From JBGPOS01 sp041488155 (GTDB taxonomy: Bacteria; Chloroflexota; Dehalococcoidia; Tepidiformales; Tepidiformaceae): DNA of 25,832 bases. The translations under genes were made by a program, and so were the position numbers. Below, piece after piece: positions 1 to 7,692 of the stretch (position 1 is its first letter; every line of letters starts with the position of its first letter). The stretch is taken from positions 1 through 25,832 of the forward strand of contig JBGPOS010000058.1 of the NCBI GenBank assembly GCA_041488155.1. Direction: 5' to 3'. The notes beneath the pieces were generated by a model. It was not told the origin of the DNA. It made no database searches and saw only the letters and a list, made by a program, of their open reading frames with translations.

Positions 1-50
1 ATCCGGAAGAAGCGCGAGAGAACGTGAAGGAGCTTGTCGGGTCGGAGTGA
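1..50 (+). CDS. 3' end of an unidentified gene, cut by the window edge
   Basis: Reading from base 3, an open frame encodes PEEARENVKELVGSE and ends at a TGA at 48-50. The composition (Glu, Lys and Arg with hydrophobic spacing) looks like the end of a C-terminal helix of a cytosolic protein. Too little remains to name a family. It is followed by the palindromic repeat at 68-141 and then by the end of a convergent gene. A chance open frame of 16 codons cannot be excluded. Confidence 0.4.
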   Translation, partial: PEEARENVKELVGSE

Positions 51-67
51 GCCGTCGACTCGAGGGA

Positions 68-141
68 GCCCTCATCCCCTGCCCCTTCTCCCGTGCGCGG
101 CCCTCATCCCCTGCCCCTTCTCCCGTGCGCGGGAGAAGGGG
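68..141. repeat. Palindromic repeat element with a duplicated left half
   Basis: A 32-nt unit occurs twice head to tail, at 68-99 and 100-131. The second copy continues into a perfect hairpin: CCCCTTCTCCCG (114-125), loop TGCG (126-129), then the reverse complement at 130-141. A 14-nt arm, GCCCTCATCCCCTG (100-113), precedes the stem. A copy with the same layout is at 14615-14656. The element lies between two convergent genes, so it could also stop transcription in both directions, but no T-run follows it. Confidence 0.8.
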
Positions 142-159
142 TCGTGGACCGGCCCGTTC

Positions 160-990
160 TTAGAGGAAGGTCCGCACCGCGGCGAGGAAGCCGGGCGGGT
201 TGTCGAGCGGTACGGAGTGGCCGGCGTCCGGTACTTCGACGAGGCGGCAGTTGGGGATGGTGGCGACCATCCGGGCGGCCAGGTCGCGGCTGAGGAGGTC
301 GCTTTCGGCGCCGCGCACGAGCAACGTCGGGCAGGTGATGCTGCGCAGCGACTCCCAGATAGGGGTCGGGTCGGCCGGTGAGAGCAGGGGCCTGTCGGGC
401 GAGCGCAGGGCGATGTCGTAGCGGAAGGTCCATTTGCTGTCGGGGCGCTGGACGAGGTTGTTGAGCACGCGATGGCGGAGCTCGGCTTCGGGCGGGCGCG
501 GATTGGCGGCGCGGGCGGCGGCCACGGCCTCTTCGGGGTCGTCGAAGAGGTCGTTCATGCGGATCCCTGCCTGGATGCGCTGGCCGCCGGCAGGCATGAT
601 CTCGGGGGCGATGTCGACGATGACCAGGCGTTCGAGCTTCGCCGGGTTCTTCGCGGCGTACATGAAGGCGGCGCGCCCTCCCATCGAAAGGCCGAGGAGG
701 ACGAAGCGGTCGAGGCCAAGGGCGGCAACGAACGCTTCCATGTCTTCGACGCGGCGCTCGGGGGCGTAGTCGGCGGCCCATTCGCTCTCGCCGTGGCCGC
801 GCTGGTCGAGGGCGAGCACGCGGTAGCGTTCGCACATGGCAGTGGCGAAGGTGTCCCAGGATCGGGAGTGGCTGGTGAATCCGTGGAGCAGGACGAGGGC
901 CTGGGCGGCTGGATCGCCGCGCTCGAGGTAGTGGAAACGGAGGCCGTTGAGTGGAATCGTGTGGTCCCGGACAAGCGTTTCGGTGGTCAT
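160..990 (-). CDS. Alpha/beta-fold hydrolase
   Basis: The 276-aa protein is a single-domain alpha/beta hydrolase of usual length with no signal peptide, so probably cytosolic. The oxyanion-hole motif HGFTS is at residues 36-40. The nucleophile elbow GLSMGG puts Ser at 102, Asp231 follows a strand ending LLVRGAES, and His258 is in DAGHSVPLDNP. This is a complete Ser-Asp-His triad of the kind found in carboxylesterases, C-C bond hydrolases and haloperoxidase-like enzymes. The substrate cannot be deduced. ATG at 990 is chosen because the fold starts shortly after it. The gene diverges from clpS with an 83-nt shared upstream region. A TACACT hexamer at 1019-1024 may be its -10 box. Confidence 0.9.
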   Translation of the reverse strand: MTTETLVRDHTIPLNGLRFHYLERGDPAAQALVLLHGFTSHSRSWDTFATAMCERYRVLALDQRGHGESEWAADYAPERRVEDMEAFVAALGLDRFVLLGLSMGGRAAFMYAAKNPAKLERLVIVDIAPEIMPAGGQRIQAGIRMNDLFDDPEEAVAAARAANPRPPEAELRHRVLNNLVQRPDSKWTFRYDIALRSPDRPLLSPADPTPIWESLRSITCPTLLVRGAESDLLSRDLAARMVATIPNCRLVEVPDAGHSVPLDNPPGFLAAVRTFL

Positions 991-1018
991 TGAGGGAACC
1001 CCGAGGTGAAGTGAGGCG

Positions 1019-1024
1019 AGTGTA
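1019..1024 (-). promoter_or_regulatory. Possible -10 box of the hydrolase gene
   Basis: On the minus strand this reads TACACT, 28 nt before the ATG at 990, implying a leader of about 20 nt. No convincing -35 hexamer was found at 16-18 nt. It lies in the short divergent region shared with clpS. Confidence 0.35.
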
Positions 1025-1073
1025 ACCCGCTGTTTGGGGACGGGCGAACAGCGGCTAAGCTATTGAGCATCCG

Positions 1074-1364
1074 ATGACGAGCCCGGCCCTGCCTGGAACG
1101 GAGACCCGCGAAGAGACGCTCAAGCGGCTCATCCCGCCGTATCGAGTGGTGTTGCACAACGACGACCACAACTCGATGGACCACGTCGTGCGTTCGCTGC
1201 TCAAGTCGGTGCCTTCGCTGAGTGCCGAGCGGGCCGCGGAGATCATGCTGGAGGCTCACGAGCACGGCCAGGCGATCGTGATCACCTGCCCGAGGGAGGC
1301 GGCGGAGCACTATCGGGGGCGGCTCGAAGGTTTCGGGCTGACGGCGACGATCGAACCCTGCTGA
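1074..1364 (+). CDS. clpS: ATP-dependent Clp protease adaptor ClpS
   Basis: The 96-aa protein has the usual ClpS length. A variable N-terminal tail (about residues 1-20) is followed by the core motif YRVVLHNDDHNSMDHVV. Asn29 and Asp30 match the residues that hold the alpha-amino group of N-degron substrates, and His62 in MLEAHEHG matches the conserved pocket histidine. ClpS delivers proteins with N-terminal bulky residues to ClpAP or ClpCP for degradation. No Clp ATPase gene is in this window. It is apparently monocistronic. The upstream sequence has TAAGCT (1056-1061) or TATTGA (1061-1066) as a possible -10, which would give a very short leader or none. No Shine-Dalgarno sequence is visible. 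Confidence 0.93.
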   Translation: MTSPALPGTETREETLKRLIPPYRVVLHNDDHNSMDHVVRSLLKSVPSLSAERAAEIMLEAHEHGQAIVITCPREAAEHYRGRLEGFGLTATIEPC

Positions 1365-1450
1365 GGGCCAAAAAGCGAACTTCCTGCGCGATCGACTCTG
1401 GCTCGGGGGCAACGCTGGGGCCTCCGACGTTCGCGTCGCGCGCGACGGTG

Positions 1451-1873
1451 CTAGGGCACACATCGCACATCAAGCTTGATGTGGAACTTGACGCGGTTGG
1501 TGCCACCAAGCTGTTCGTGCACCGGTACTTCGATGTCGAATTCATCACGGGAGCGGTCGGTCAAGCAGGAGAGAGTCATCGTCTTAGGGTTGTGCCCCTT
1601 GTCGTCAAGGAACGGATCGTGCTCGGTGGCGTGAGCTTCGAACGACAGGTCGAAGAGGCCGCCGTTGCACTCCCGGTATATCGTCCACGTGATCGGTCCG
1701 CCCAGCTGATTGACGCCAGGCTGCCCCCGGTCCGACTCCTCAGGCACGGACCAATCAATTTCCGGGGCTCCACCCGGACCCTTTTCCGTGAGCCCGTAGC
1801 TCCAATCGTCCCCGATGTCGTCGCCGGAGTGAGTTATTGATTGCAGGGTCACGGTGATGGTGCAGGTGGTCAC
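1451..1873 (-). CDS. Protein of unknown function, 140 aa
   Basis: I do not recognise this family. The protein starts at a GTG at 1873 with GGGAG five bases upstream on the minus strand. It has no signal peptide or membrane segment and alternates polar and hydrophobic residues as in a beta-rich fold, for example at residues 4-12, 60-66, 72-80 and 128-137. It is acidic, with Asp/Glu clusters around 18-23 and 83-92, and has four Cys (4, 69, 102, 138). It lies 40 nt downstream of the cyclase-family gene on the same strand and is probably cotranscribed with it. The opposite-strand frame here is longer than chance but has no recognisable protein features, so the minus strand is preferred. Confidence 0.65.
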   Translation of the reverse strand: MTTCTITVTLQSITHSGDDIGDDWSYGLTEKGPGGAPEIDWSVPEESDRGQPGVNQLGGPITWTIYRECNGGLFDLSFEAHATEHDPFLDDKGHNPKTMTLSCLTDRSRDEFDIEVPVHEQLGGTNRVKFHIKLDVRCVP

Positions 1874-1913
1874 TGTCGCTCCCGTTTCTTCGCGTGATGG
1901 TGGGAAGGTTCGG

Positions 1914-2840
1914 CTAGAAGATAGCGATCGGGTTCACCGGCGAGCCGGTGCCGCCGCGGACGTTGAGCGGATTTACGGTGAGGAGGAACTCCCAGCGCTT
2001 GAGCTCGCGGCAGGTTTCGGCGAGCGGTTCGAGGCGGGCGTTGTCGAGCAACGGCAGGCCGAGGTAGACGATGGCGAAGACGTGCACCGGGCCGCCCGGC
2101 GCCGGGGGCTCTTCGAACAGGCGGTAGCCCGAGGGGCGGGCATCCATCTGGTCCCAGCAGAGCAGGGCGGCGTCGTGGCGATGAAGGACGGGGATGCAAT
2201 CGGCGTGGAGGCCGGGATAGGGCGGGATGCCGGGAACGCTGGCCGGGTTGGCGGCGAAGTACGACTGGCGCCCGCTAAAGACAATGACCGCGTCGCCACT
2301 GCGCAGTTCGAGGCCCTCGCGCTCGGCGGCGGCTTCGATCTCCCAGCCGCGCACGGGTTGGTCGACGGCGACGTGATCGACGCCGCGCAGGGCGGGGATG
2401 TCGACGAGGACGCCGCGGGTGGTGATGCCGCCGCTCCAGGCGTCGACCGCGCCGGAGCGGGCTCCCAGCGAGGTCACGTCGGTGTTCGACTTGCCGTTCC
2501 ACATCTTGCCCTGCCAGAAGATGTGGCAGAGGGCGTCGATGTGGGTGTGGGCGTAGCCGTGGAAGACGAGGCCGATGTAGTCGGCGGAAGCTTCCGGGCG
2601 GATGCGGAGGAAGTGCTGGGCAGGGTTCCAGTTGCCGGGGCCGCCGATGGTGTTAAGAGGATAGGCGAGCGACACCGCGCGGCCATCTCGCACAAGGGCG
2701 GCGGCTTCGCGCCGTTTGGCCGGGGTGATGAGGTTAACCGTGCCGGCGTTGTCGTCGGGTCCCCAACGGCCCCAGTTCGAGTGGCGGTCGAACCAGGTCC
2801 GGACCTCGTCTTCGGTGGGGATTGGATGGGCGTCGGTCAT
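1914..2840 (-). CDS. Cyclase/kynurenine-formamidase-like metal-dependent hydrolase
   Basis: The 308-aa protein belongs to the putative cyclase superfamily that includes KynB formamidase and bacterial isatin hydrolases. The signature is GYAHTHIDALCH, whose His98, His100, Asp102 and His106 match the metal-binding HxTHxDxxxH-type motif. Family members hydrolyse N-formyl amides or cyclic amides using Mn or Zn. The sequence is longer than KynB (about 210 aa) and resembles the approximately 300-aa cyclase-family branch with an N-terminal segment containing NWGRWGPDDNAGTVN. The ATG overlaps the stop of the upstream nuclease gene by four bases (ATGA), indicating translational coupling. The substrate is not known, and no tryptophan-degradation genes are nearby. 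Confidence 0.88.
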   Translation of the reverse strand: MTDAHPIPTEDEVRTWFDRHSNWGRWGPDDNAGTVNLITPAKRREAAALVRDGRAVSLAYPLNTIGGPGNWNPAQHFLRIRPEASADYIGLVFHGYAHTHIDALCHIFWQGKMWNGKSNTDVTSLGARSGAVDAWSGGITTRGVLVDIPALRGVDHVAVDQPVRGWEIEAAAEREGLELRSGDAVIVFSGRQSYFAANPASVPGIPPYPGLHADCIPVLHRHDAALLCWDQMDARPSGYRLFEEPPAPGGPVHVFAIVYLGLPLLDNARLEPLAETCRELKRWEFLLTVNPLNVRGGTGSPVNPIAIF

Positions 2841-3643
2841 GTTGTTTCGTCCTCCAGGTCTGGTTCGCCGGCCGGGTCATCGGCGAGCCAGTCGTATTCT
2901 CCACTTTCCACGTAGGCGGCGTCAGGGCAGCGGTCGCGCCATTCACAGAAGCGGCAGGCGGTGCTCGGCGTTGCGGTGAAGTCGGAGGTGGACTGCATCC
3001 GGGCGGCAACGCGTTCGAGGCGGTGGACGGTGGCGGCAGCATCGTCGCGGGTGAGGGCGCGGACGCGGCGTTGACCGGTGCGAAGGTTCCAGGCGATCGC
3101 TGTGACGGGGGCCTCGCGGGGGAGCTGGCGCATGGTGCGAACGGCGAGGTGGCCGATGTCGAGCTGGGCGTCGGTTGGGTCGGGCATGTCGATTCGGCCG
3201 GTCTTCCAATCGATGATCTGCCAGGCGCCATCGACGAGCCGATCGGCGCGGTCGATGCGGGCGGAGATCGTGACATCGCCGCCACCCGGGCGAAGCCAGG
3301 TGTCGAGTTCGGCCCAGCGGTCGTCGCTTGCTATCGAGGCGTGGACTTCGCAGCCCCGCGCGAACAGCTGGAAGGCGGTGGTATGGGCCTCGGTGCCGGG
3401 CCCGGCGATCGCGTGGGACGGCATGCGCAGATAGACATCGAGCTCGCGTGCGCCGTCCTCGGGCTCGCCGGTGTCGCAAAGGGTCTTCATCGCGCGATGG
3501 ACCCCGGACCCGATGATCCCTTCAGGGGTCGCGGGCGGATGGGGCTGGTCGAAGCCACTCAGGTAGCGATACCAGTACTGCTTGCGGCAGCGGTCGAACG
3601 AGACGACCTTGCTGTGGAAGATTCGGAACGGAGAGCCGCTCAT
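2837..3643 (-). CDS. PD-(D/E)XK nuclease of the RecB/Cas4-like type, with four cluster Cys
   Basis: The 268-aa protein looks like a stand-alone RecB-family nuclease domain. In order: Cys19 in SFDRCRKQYWYRY; a GSGVHRAM motif with His49; Asp131 in ISARIDRAD; DWK at 145-147 in IIDWKTG; a Gln-containing helix near residue 160; and a C-terminal Cys triad C230-x2-C233-x5-C239. One N-terminal and three C-terminal Cys is the pattern that holds an iron-sulfur cluster in Cas4, AddB and related nucleases. Cleavage of DNA with Mg is therefore expected. There is no CRISPR array, cas gene or helicase in the window. It is the first gene of a tight minus-strand operon with the cyclase-family hydrolase and the 140-aa protein, an unexplained pairing. 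Confidence 0.88.
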   Translation of the reverse strand: MSGSPFRIFHSKVVSFDRCRKQYWYRYLSGFDQPHPPATPEGIIGSGVHRAMKTLCDTGEPEDGARELDVYLRMPSHAIAGPGTEAHTTAFQLFARGCEVHASIASDDRWAELDTWLRPGGGDVTISARIDRADRLVDGAWQIIDWKTGRIDMPDPTDAQLDIGHLAVRTMRQLPREAPVTAIAWNLRTGQRRVRALTRDDAAATVHRLERVAARMQSTSDFTATPSTACRFCEWRDRCPDAAYVESGEYDWLADDPAGEPDLEDETT

Positions 3644-3653
3644 CAGGAGGCGG

Positions 3654-3659
3654 ATCTTA
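3654..3659 (-). promoter_or_regulatory. Possible -10 box of the nuclease operon
   Basis: The minus strand reads TGTAAGAT, giving a TAAGAT hexamer 10 nt before the ATG at 3643. Transcription would then start 3-4 nt ahead of the start codon. The bases just before the ATG (CCTCCTG) contain no Shine-Dalgarno, which fits a nearly leaderless transcript. Confidence 0.4.
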
Positions 3660-3686
3660 CAGGGGACGGTGGGCAGCCGACAGGGG
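3659..3686. repeat. Degenerate 7-bp tandem repeat (ACAGGGG type)
   Basis: Read in steps of seven, the units are ACAGGGG, ACGGTGG, GCAGCCG and ACAGGGG. The first and last are identical and exactly 21 nt apart, so the 7-bp phase is kept. It resembles the cleaner arrays at 10860-10887 and 23581-23615. It sits between the divergent nuclease and ABC exporter genes. Confidence 0.45.
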
Positions 3687-3737
3687 ATGGCGTCGCTGTG
3701 GGCGAAGATCGAGGACGCTCGTTAGCGGGACAACAAC

Positions 3738-3766
3738 TTCACCTTTGCGTTAAGGTGTGCTAGCCT
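3738..3766 (+). promoter_or_regulatory. Candidate promoter of the ABC exporter operon
   Basis: TTCACC (3738-3743) and TAGCCT (3761-3766) are separated by 17 nt. A TG one base before the -10 gives an extended -10 (TGCTAGCCT). The start codon is 23 nt downstream, with GGAG at 3774-3777 as a ribosome site. Confidence 0.45.
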
Positions 3767-3788
3767 CAGGGCCGGAGAGACGATTCCC

Positions 3789-5639
3789 TTGCGCTACCTC
3801 GTGCGTCTGCTTCCCTACATCAGGCCGTACCGCTGGCAGCTTGCGCTGGCGGCTGTGTGCGTCCTGGGGGCCGGCGCGTTCGTAATGGTCAGCCCGTTGC
3901 TGGTGCGCTACGCCATCAACTTCGGCCTGGCGCCGGTGTACAACGAAAAGCACAAGATCGTTGGACTGGACGGCAACGAGAGCCTCCTGGTCTTCGGGTC
4001 GTTGGCCATCGTCGCTTTCGCCGTCGGGCGAGGGCTGGCTTCCTTCGGCCAGCAGTACATCGGCGAATCGGTCGGGCAACGAGTGGCCTACGACATCCGC
4101 AACGCGGTCTACGACAACCTTCAGCGGCTGAGTTACGCCTACCACGACAAGGTGCAAACCGGGCAGATCATGTCGCGGGCGACGCAGGACGTGGAGAACA
4201 TTCGGATCTTCATTAATATGGGTGCGCTGCGGCTCGCGTACGTGGCTCTCATCCTGGCCATCTCGGTGGTTGGGATGTTCGTCATCAACTGGCAACTGGC
4301 GCTGGTGAGCATCGTGACGTTGCCCATCCTCGCCTACCGGTCGGCGGTGGTAAGCGGACGGATGCGCCCGTTGTGGATGCAAATCCAACAGAACCAGGCG
4401 GAAATGACCCAGATTGCCGAGGAGAGCCTGACCGGAATCCGCGTCGTGAAAGCGTTCAGCCGGGAGGAGTTCGAGAGCAGGAAGTTCTTCAACTCATCGA
4501 AGAGCCAGGCCGACCTCAACTACACCCAGTCGCGGCAGATGGCCTGGCACCAGCCGCTGATGCAGGGCATGGCCATGATGCAGACGGCGGCAACGGTCGG
4601 CGTTGGTTCGCTGCTGATTTCGCGGGGCGAACTGACGGCCCCCGACCTGCTTACCTTCACCCTCTGGCTCGGGCTGCTGACTCTGCCTGTCCGCAGCGTG
4701 GGGTTCGTCATCACGATCGTGGCGCGCACGGTCAGTTCCGCCGAGCGGGTGTTCGAGCTCATCGACGCCCAGTCCGCCGTCAAAGAGAAGCCCGATGCGG
4801 TGGCCCTGGACAACGTCACGGGCCACGTCAAGTTCGACCGCGTGAGCTTCGGCTACGACAACGTGAGTGCCGTGCTCTCCGAGGTCGACATCGATGCCAA
4901 ACCGGGGCAGGTGATCGCGCTCCTGGGGCCTACGGGCAGCGGAAAGTCGACGATCGTGAACCTGATCCCTCGCTTCTACGACGTCACGGCCGGGCGAATC
5001 ACCATCGACGGCACCGATCTGCGCGATCTGACCCTGGAGTCGCTCCGGCGAAACATCGGGATAGTGCAGCAAGACGTCTTCCTGTTCATCGGGACGATCC
5101 GCGAGAACATCGCCTACGGCAAGCCGGAAGCTACGCAGGAAGAAGTCGAGCGAGCGGCGAAGGCGGCCCGCATCCACGACTTCATCATGAGCCTGCCGTA
5201 CGGGTACGACGAATGGGTGGGGGAGCGCGGGGTCACGCTTTCCGGCGGCCAGAAGCAGCGGGTGGCGATCGCCCGCACACTGCTGTTGGACCCGAAGATC
5301 CTGATCTTCGACGACTCCACGGCGAGCGTTGATTCGCAGACCGAGTACCTGATACAGCAGGCGTTACAGGAGCTGATGAAGGGGCGGACAACGTTCGTCA
5401 TCGCCCAGAGGCTGAGGACGGTGATGAGGGCCGACGAGATCGTCGTGCTCCAGCGAGGCCGGGTGATTCAGCGCGGCAAGCACGCGGAGCTGTTGGAGCA
5501 GGACGGCCTTTACCGGCGGATCTTCGACCTGGAGCTCAAGGACCAGGAAGAGGCGCTCGGCCACGTCGTTGCTCCCGGTCGAAACGGGGCGACCAAACCC
5601 GCATTTGAGCCCGCAACAGCCGCGGGGGGTGGGAATTGA
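3789..5639 (+). CDS. Heterodimeric ABC exporter, subunit with the degenerate ATP site
   Basis: The 616-aa half-transporter has an N-terminal type IV exporter membrane domain (about residues 15-315) and a C-terminal nucleotide-binding domain (about 345-580). Walker A GPTGSGKST is at 380-388 and the signature is canonical LSGGQ at 484-488. The Walker B motif reads IFDDSTASVD, with Asp509 where the catalytic Glu belongs, and the switch position is Gln540 (IAQRL) instead of His. These two changes are known in the degenerate-site subunit of heterodimeric exporters such as TM287/288 and BmrCD. The start is TTG at 3789, just before the conserved RLLPYIRPYRW segment. The next gene encodes the complementary subunit. 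The substrate is unknown; drug or lipid export is typical of the family. Confidence 0.93.
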   Translation: MRYLVRLLPYIRPYRWQLALAAVCVLGAGAFVMVSPLLVRYAINFGLAPVYNEKHKIVGLDGNESLLVFGSLAIVAFAVGRGLASFGQQYIGESVGQRVAYDIRNAVYDNLQRLSYAYHDKVQTGQIMSRATQDVENIRIFINMGALRLAYVALILAISVVGMFVINWQLALVSIVTLPILAYRSAVVSGRMRPLWMQIQQNQAEMTQIAEESLTGIRVVKAFSREEFESRKFFNSSKSQADLNYTQSRQMAWHQPLMQGMAMMQTAATVGVGSLLISRGELTAPDLLTFTLWLGLLTLPVRSVGFVITIVARTVSSAERVFELIDAQSAVKEKPDAVALDNVTGHVKFDRVSFGYDNVSAVLSEVDIDAKPGQVIALLGPTGSGKSTIVNLIPRFYDVTAGRITIDGTDLRDLTLESLRRNIGIVQQDVFLFIGTIRENIAYGKPEATQEEVERAAKAARIHDFIMSLPYGYDEWVGERGVTLSGGQKQRVAIARTLLLDPKILIFDDSTASVDSQTEYLIQQALQELMKGRTTFVIAQRLRTVMRADEIVVLQRGRVIQRGKHAELLEQDGLYRRIFDLELKDQEEALGHVVAPGRNGATKPAFEPATAAGGGN

Positions 5640-5692
5640 GCAGCCAGTCCGGGGCCGCGGTGACGCTGAAGCGACCCGGGAGCGAGTCCTAG

Positions 5693-7654
5693 GTGGGCGC
5701 CTGGGGTGGCGGCGCGGGGGCCGGCGGTTGGAGCACAGGCATCGGCGGCCAGGGGAACGGCCCGGGCGGCCGCAACCGCGGCGTCGATGGCTGGGACGAC
5801 GAGTACCTGGGGAAGGTGTACGACGCGAAGGTCGTCCGCAGGCTCATCCCGTACCTGAAGCCCTACAAATTCCAGGCAACGGTCGCCTTCATCTGCATGG
5901 TGGTTTCGGCGGGCTCGAGCTTCTCGCAGCCGCTGCTCATCGGCTACTGCGTCAAGGCCGGCGTGGAAGGGGAAGAACGGACGATCGGCATCCTCCTGGC
6001 GGTGATGGCCGGGCTGGCGGTCGTCAGCTGGCTGGCTGCACTCCTCCAACAGCTCACCACCAACTGGATGGGCAACCGCCTCCTCCTGCAACTGCGCACC
6101 GAGATGTACGACCACATGCAGGGGCTTTCCCTGAGCTTCTACGACGAGATGGAAGTCGGGCGGATGATCAGCCGCCTGACGAGCGACGTCACGGTCATGC
6201 AGGAGCTCCTGACGAGCGGGTCGCTCACCTTCGCGGCCGACTTCGTAGGGCTCGGAATCGTCGTGGGCGTGCTGCTCTCGATCGACTGGCAACTGGCGCT
6301 GGTGACGTTCGCGATTGTGCCGCCGCTCGTGCTGATCATGGCGTTCTGGGCGCGACACGCGAAGGCGGCGTTCGTGAACGTCCGGATCAAAGTGAGCCAG
6401 CTGTATGGGACGCTCGCCGAGAACGTCTCGGGCGTGCGCGCGGTGCAGTCGATGTCCCGGGAAGACGAGAACATCAAGCGCTTCGACCGCCTGAACCAGG
6501 AGAACCGCAACGCGAACATCTGGGCGGGCCTGCTCAGCGCGGCGATCATGCCCATCATCGAGCTGGCCGTGGCCATCGCCACCTGCGCGGTCATCATCGT
6601 CGGCGGGCTGAGGGCCCTGAACGGCGAGGGCATCGACCTCCCGACCCTGTTCCTGGTGCTGACAACCTTCACACTCTACGTGGGCCGCTTCTTCGACCCG
6701 ATCCGCGACCTAGTCCTCCAGTACACGATGCTCCAGCGGGCGATGGCCGGTGGCGAGCGGATCTTCGAGGTCCTCGACACCCAGCCTCGTATCCAGGACA
6801 AGGCCGACGCGCTCGAGCTCGAGACGGTCGAGGGCAGGGTGGATTTCGACCACGTCTTCTTCCACTACATCGAGGGCGTGCCGATCCTCCAGGACATCGA
6901 CCTGCACGTGAAGCCAGGTGAGACGATCGCCTTCGTGGGGCCCACGGGCGCCGGCAAGACGACGATCACGTCGCTCGTGAGCCGCGGGTACGAGGTGACA
7001 GAGGGCGCTATCCGAATCGATGGGCACGACATCCGCGACGTGAAGCGGCGATCGCTGACGCGGCACATGGGCGTCGTGCTGCAGAACCCGTACCTGTTCA
7101 GCGGGACGATCCGCGAGAACATTGCCTATGGCCGGCCCGACGCGACGCAAGAGGCGGTGGAATCGGCTGCGAAGGCGGTCGGCGCTCACGAGTTCATCAA
7201 CCGCCTGGAGACCAAGTACGACACCGTGCTCCAGCAGCGCGGCCAGAACCTTTCGGTGGGCCAGCGGCAGTTGATCAGCTTCGCGAGGGCGATCCTGGCA
7301 TCACCGCGCATCCTCGTCCTCGATGAAGCGACGGCCTACGTCGACACGCAGACCGAGGTGATCATCCAGCGGGCGCTGCGCGAGCTGCTGAAGAACCGCA
7401 CGTCGTTCGTCATCGCCCACCGGCTTTCGACCATCCGTGAAGCGGATCGGATCGTCGTGCTGGAGCGCGGCCAGGTGGTCGAGATCGGGTCGCACGACGA
7501 GTTGCTGGCGAGGAATGGGACGTACGCGAACCTCTACCGGATGACCTACGAGACGGAGCAGGCTGCGAAGGCGAGCGCGCTCGTGGGCGAAGACGAGGCG
7601 GTCGCGCGGCGACGCCAGGGCGAACTGAGCAGCCAACCGGCGGCTGGCGGGTAG
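5693..7654 (+). CDS. Heterodimeric ABC exporter, subunit with the catalytic ATP site
   Basis: The 653-aa half-transporter begins with a Gly-rich tail (residues 1-35), then a membrane domain (about 50-345) and a nucleotide-binding domain (about 380-610). Walker A GPTGAGKTT is at 416-424. Walker B has Asp544 and the catalytic Glu545 (LDEATAYVD), and the switch His576 is present (IAHRLST). The signature is altered to LSVGQ at 520-524. In the dimer, this Walker B and His would pair with the intact LSGGQ of the upstream subunit to form the working site, while LSVGQ faces the other subunit's Asp/Gln site. GTG at 5693 is the first possible start, because TAG at 5690-5692 closes the frame just upstream. 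Confidence 0.92.
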   Translation: MGAWGGGAGAGGWSTGIGGQGNGPGGRNRGVDGWDDEYLGKVYDAKVVRRLIPYLKPYKFQATVAFICMVVSAGSSFSQPLLIGYCVKAGVEGEERTIGILLAVMAGLAVVSWLAALLQQLTTNWMGNRLLLQLRTEMYDHMQGLSLSFYDEMEVGRMISRLTSDVTVMQELLTSGSLTFAADFVGLGIVVGVLLSIDWQLALVTFAIVPPLVLIMAFWARHAKAAFVNVRIKVSQLYGTLAENVSGVRAVQSMSREDENIKRFDRLNQENRNANIWAGLLSAAIMPIIELAVAIATCAVIIVGGLRALNGEGIDLPTLFLVLTTFTLYVGRFFDPIRDLVLQYTMLQRAMAGGERIFEVLDTQPRIQDKADALELETVEGRVDFDHVFFHYIEGVPILQDIDLHVKPGETIAFVGPTGAGKTTITSLVSRGYEVTEGAIRIDGHDIRDVKRRSLTRHMGVVLQNPYLFSGTIRENIAYGRPDATQEAVESAAKAVGAHEFINRLETKYDTVLQQRGQNLSVGQRQLISFARAILASPRILVLDEATAYVDTQTEVIIQRALRELLKNRTSFVIAHRLSTIREADRIVVLERGQVVEIGSHDELLARNGTYANLYRMTYETEQAAKASALVGEDEAVARRRQGELSSQPAAGG

Positions 7655-7656
7655 CA

Positions 7657-7675
7657 GCCCCGACCCGAGCGGGGC
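7657..7675. terminator. Short hairpin between convergent genes
   Basis: GCCCCG (7657-7662) and CGGGGC (7670-7675) form a 6-bp GC stem with a 7-nt loop. It lies in the 38-nt gap between the ends of the exporter operon and the P450 gene, so it could end transcription from both sides. No T-run follows, which makes a classical intrinsic terminator doubtful. Confidence 0.35.
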
Positions 7676-7692
7676 ACGAACCGCAGCCGGAC

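Noticed and set aside
1434..1447. 14-bp perfect palindrome CGTCGCGCGCGACG between clpS and the 140-aa gene
   Set aside because: Short CG-only palindromes are expected by chance in such DNA. There is no loop and no T-run, so neither a terminator nor an operator can be claimed.
1448..1840. 130-codon plus-strand frame opposite the 140-aa gene
   Set aside because: No ribosome site or recognisable protein pattern. The minus-strand frame has a start with GGGAG and sits in an operon. Some doubt remains.
3749..3769. DtxR/IdeR-like iron box in the exporter promoter
   Set aside because: The AGG...CTAGCCT sequence resembles half of the consensus, but matching both arms needs a one-base gap, which such operators do not tolerate.
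5569..6921. 450-codon open frame on the plus strand
   Set aside because: It overlaps both exporter genes in another frame and encodes an Arg/Gly-rich product typical of shifted GC-rich coding DNA.
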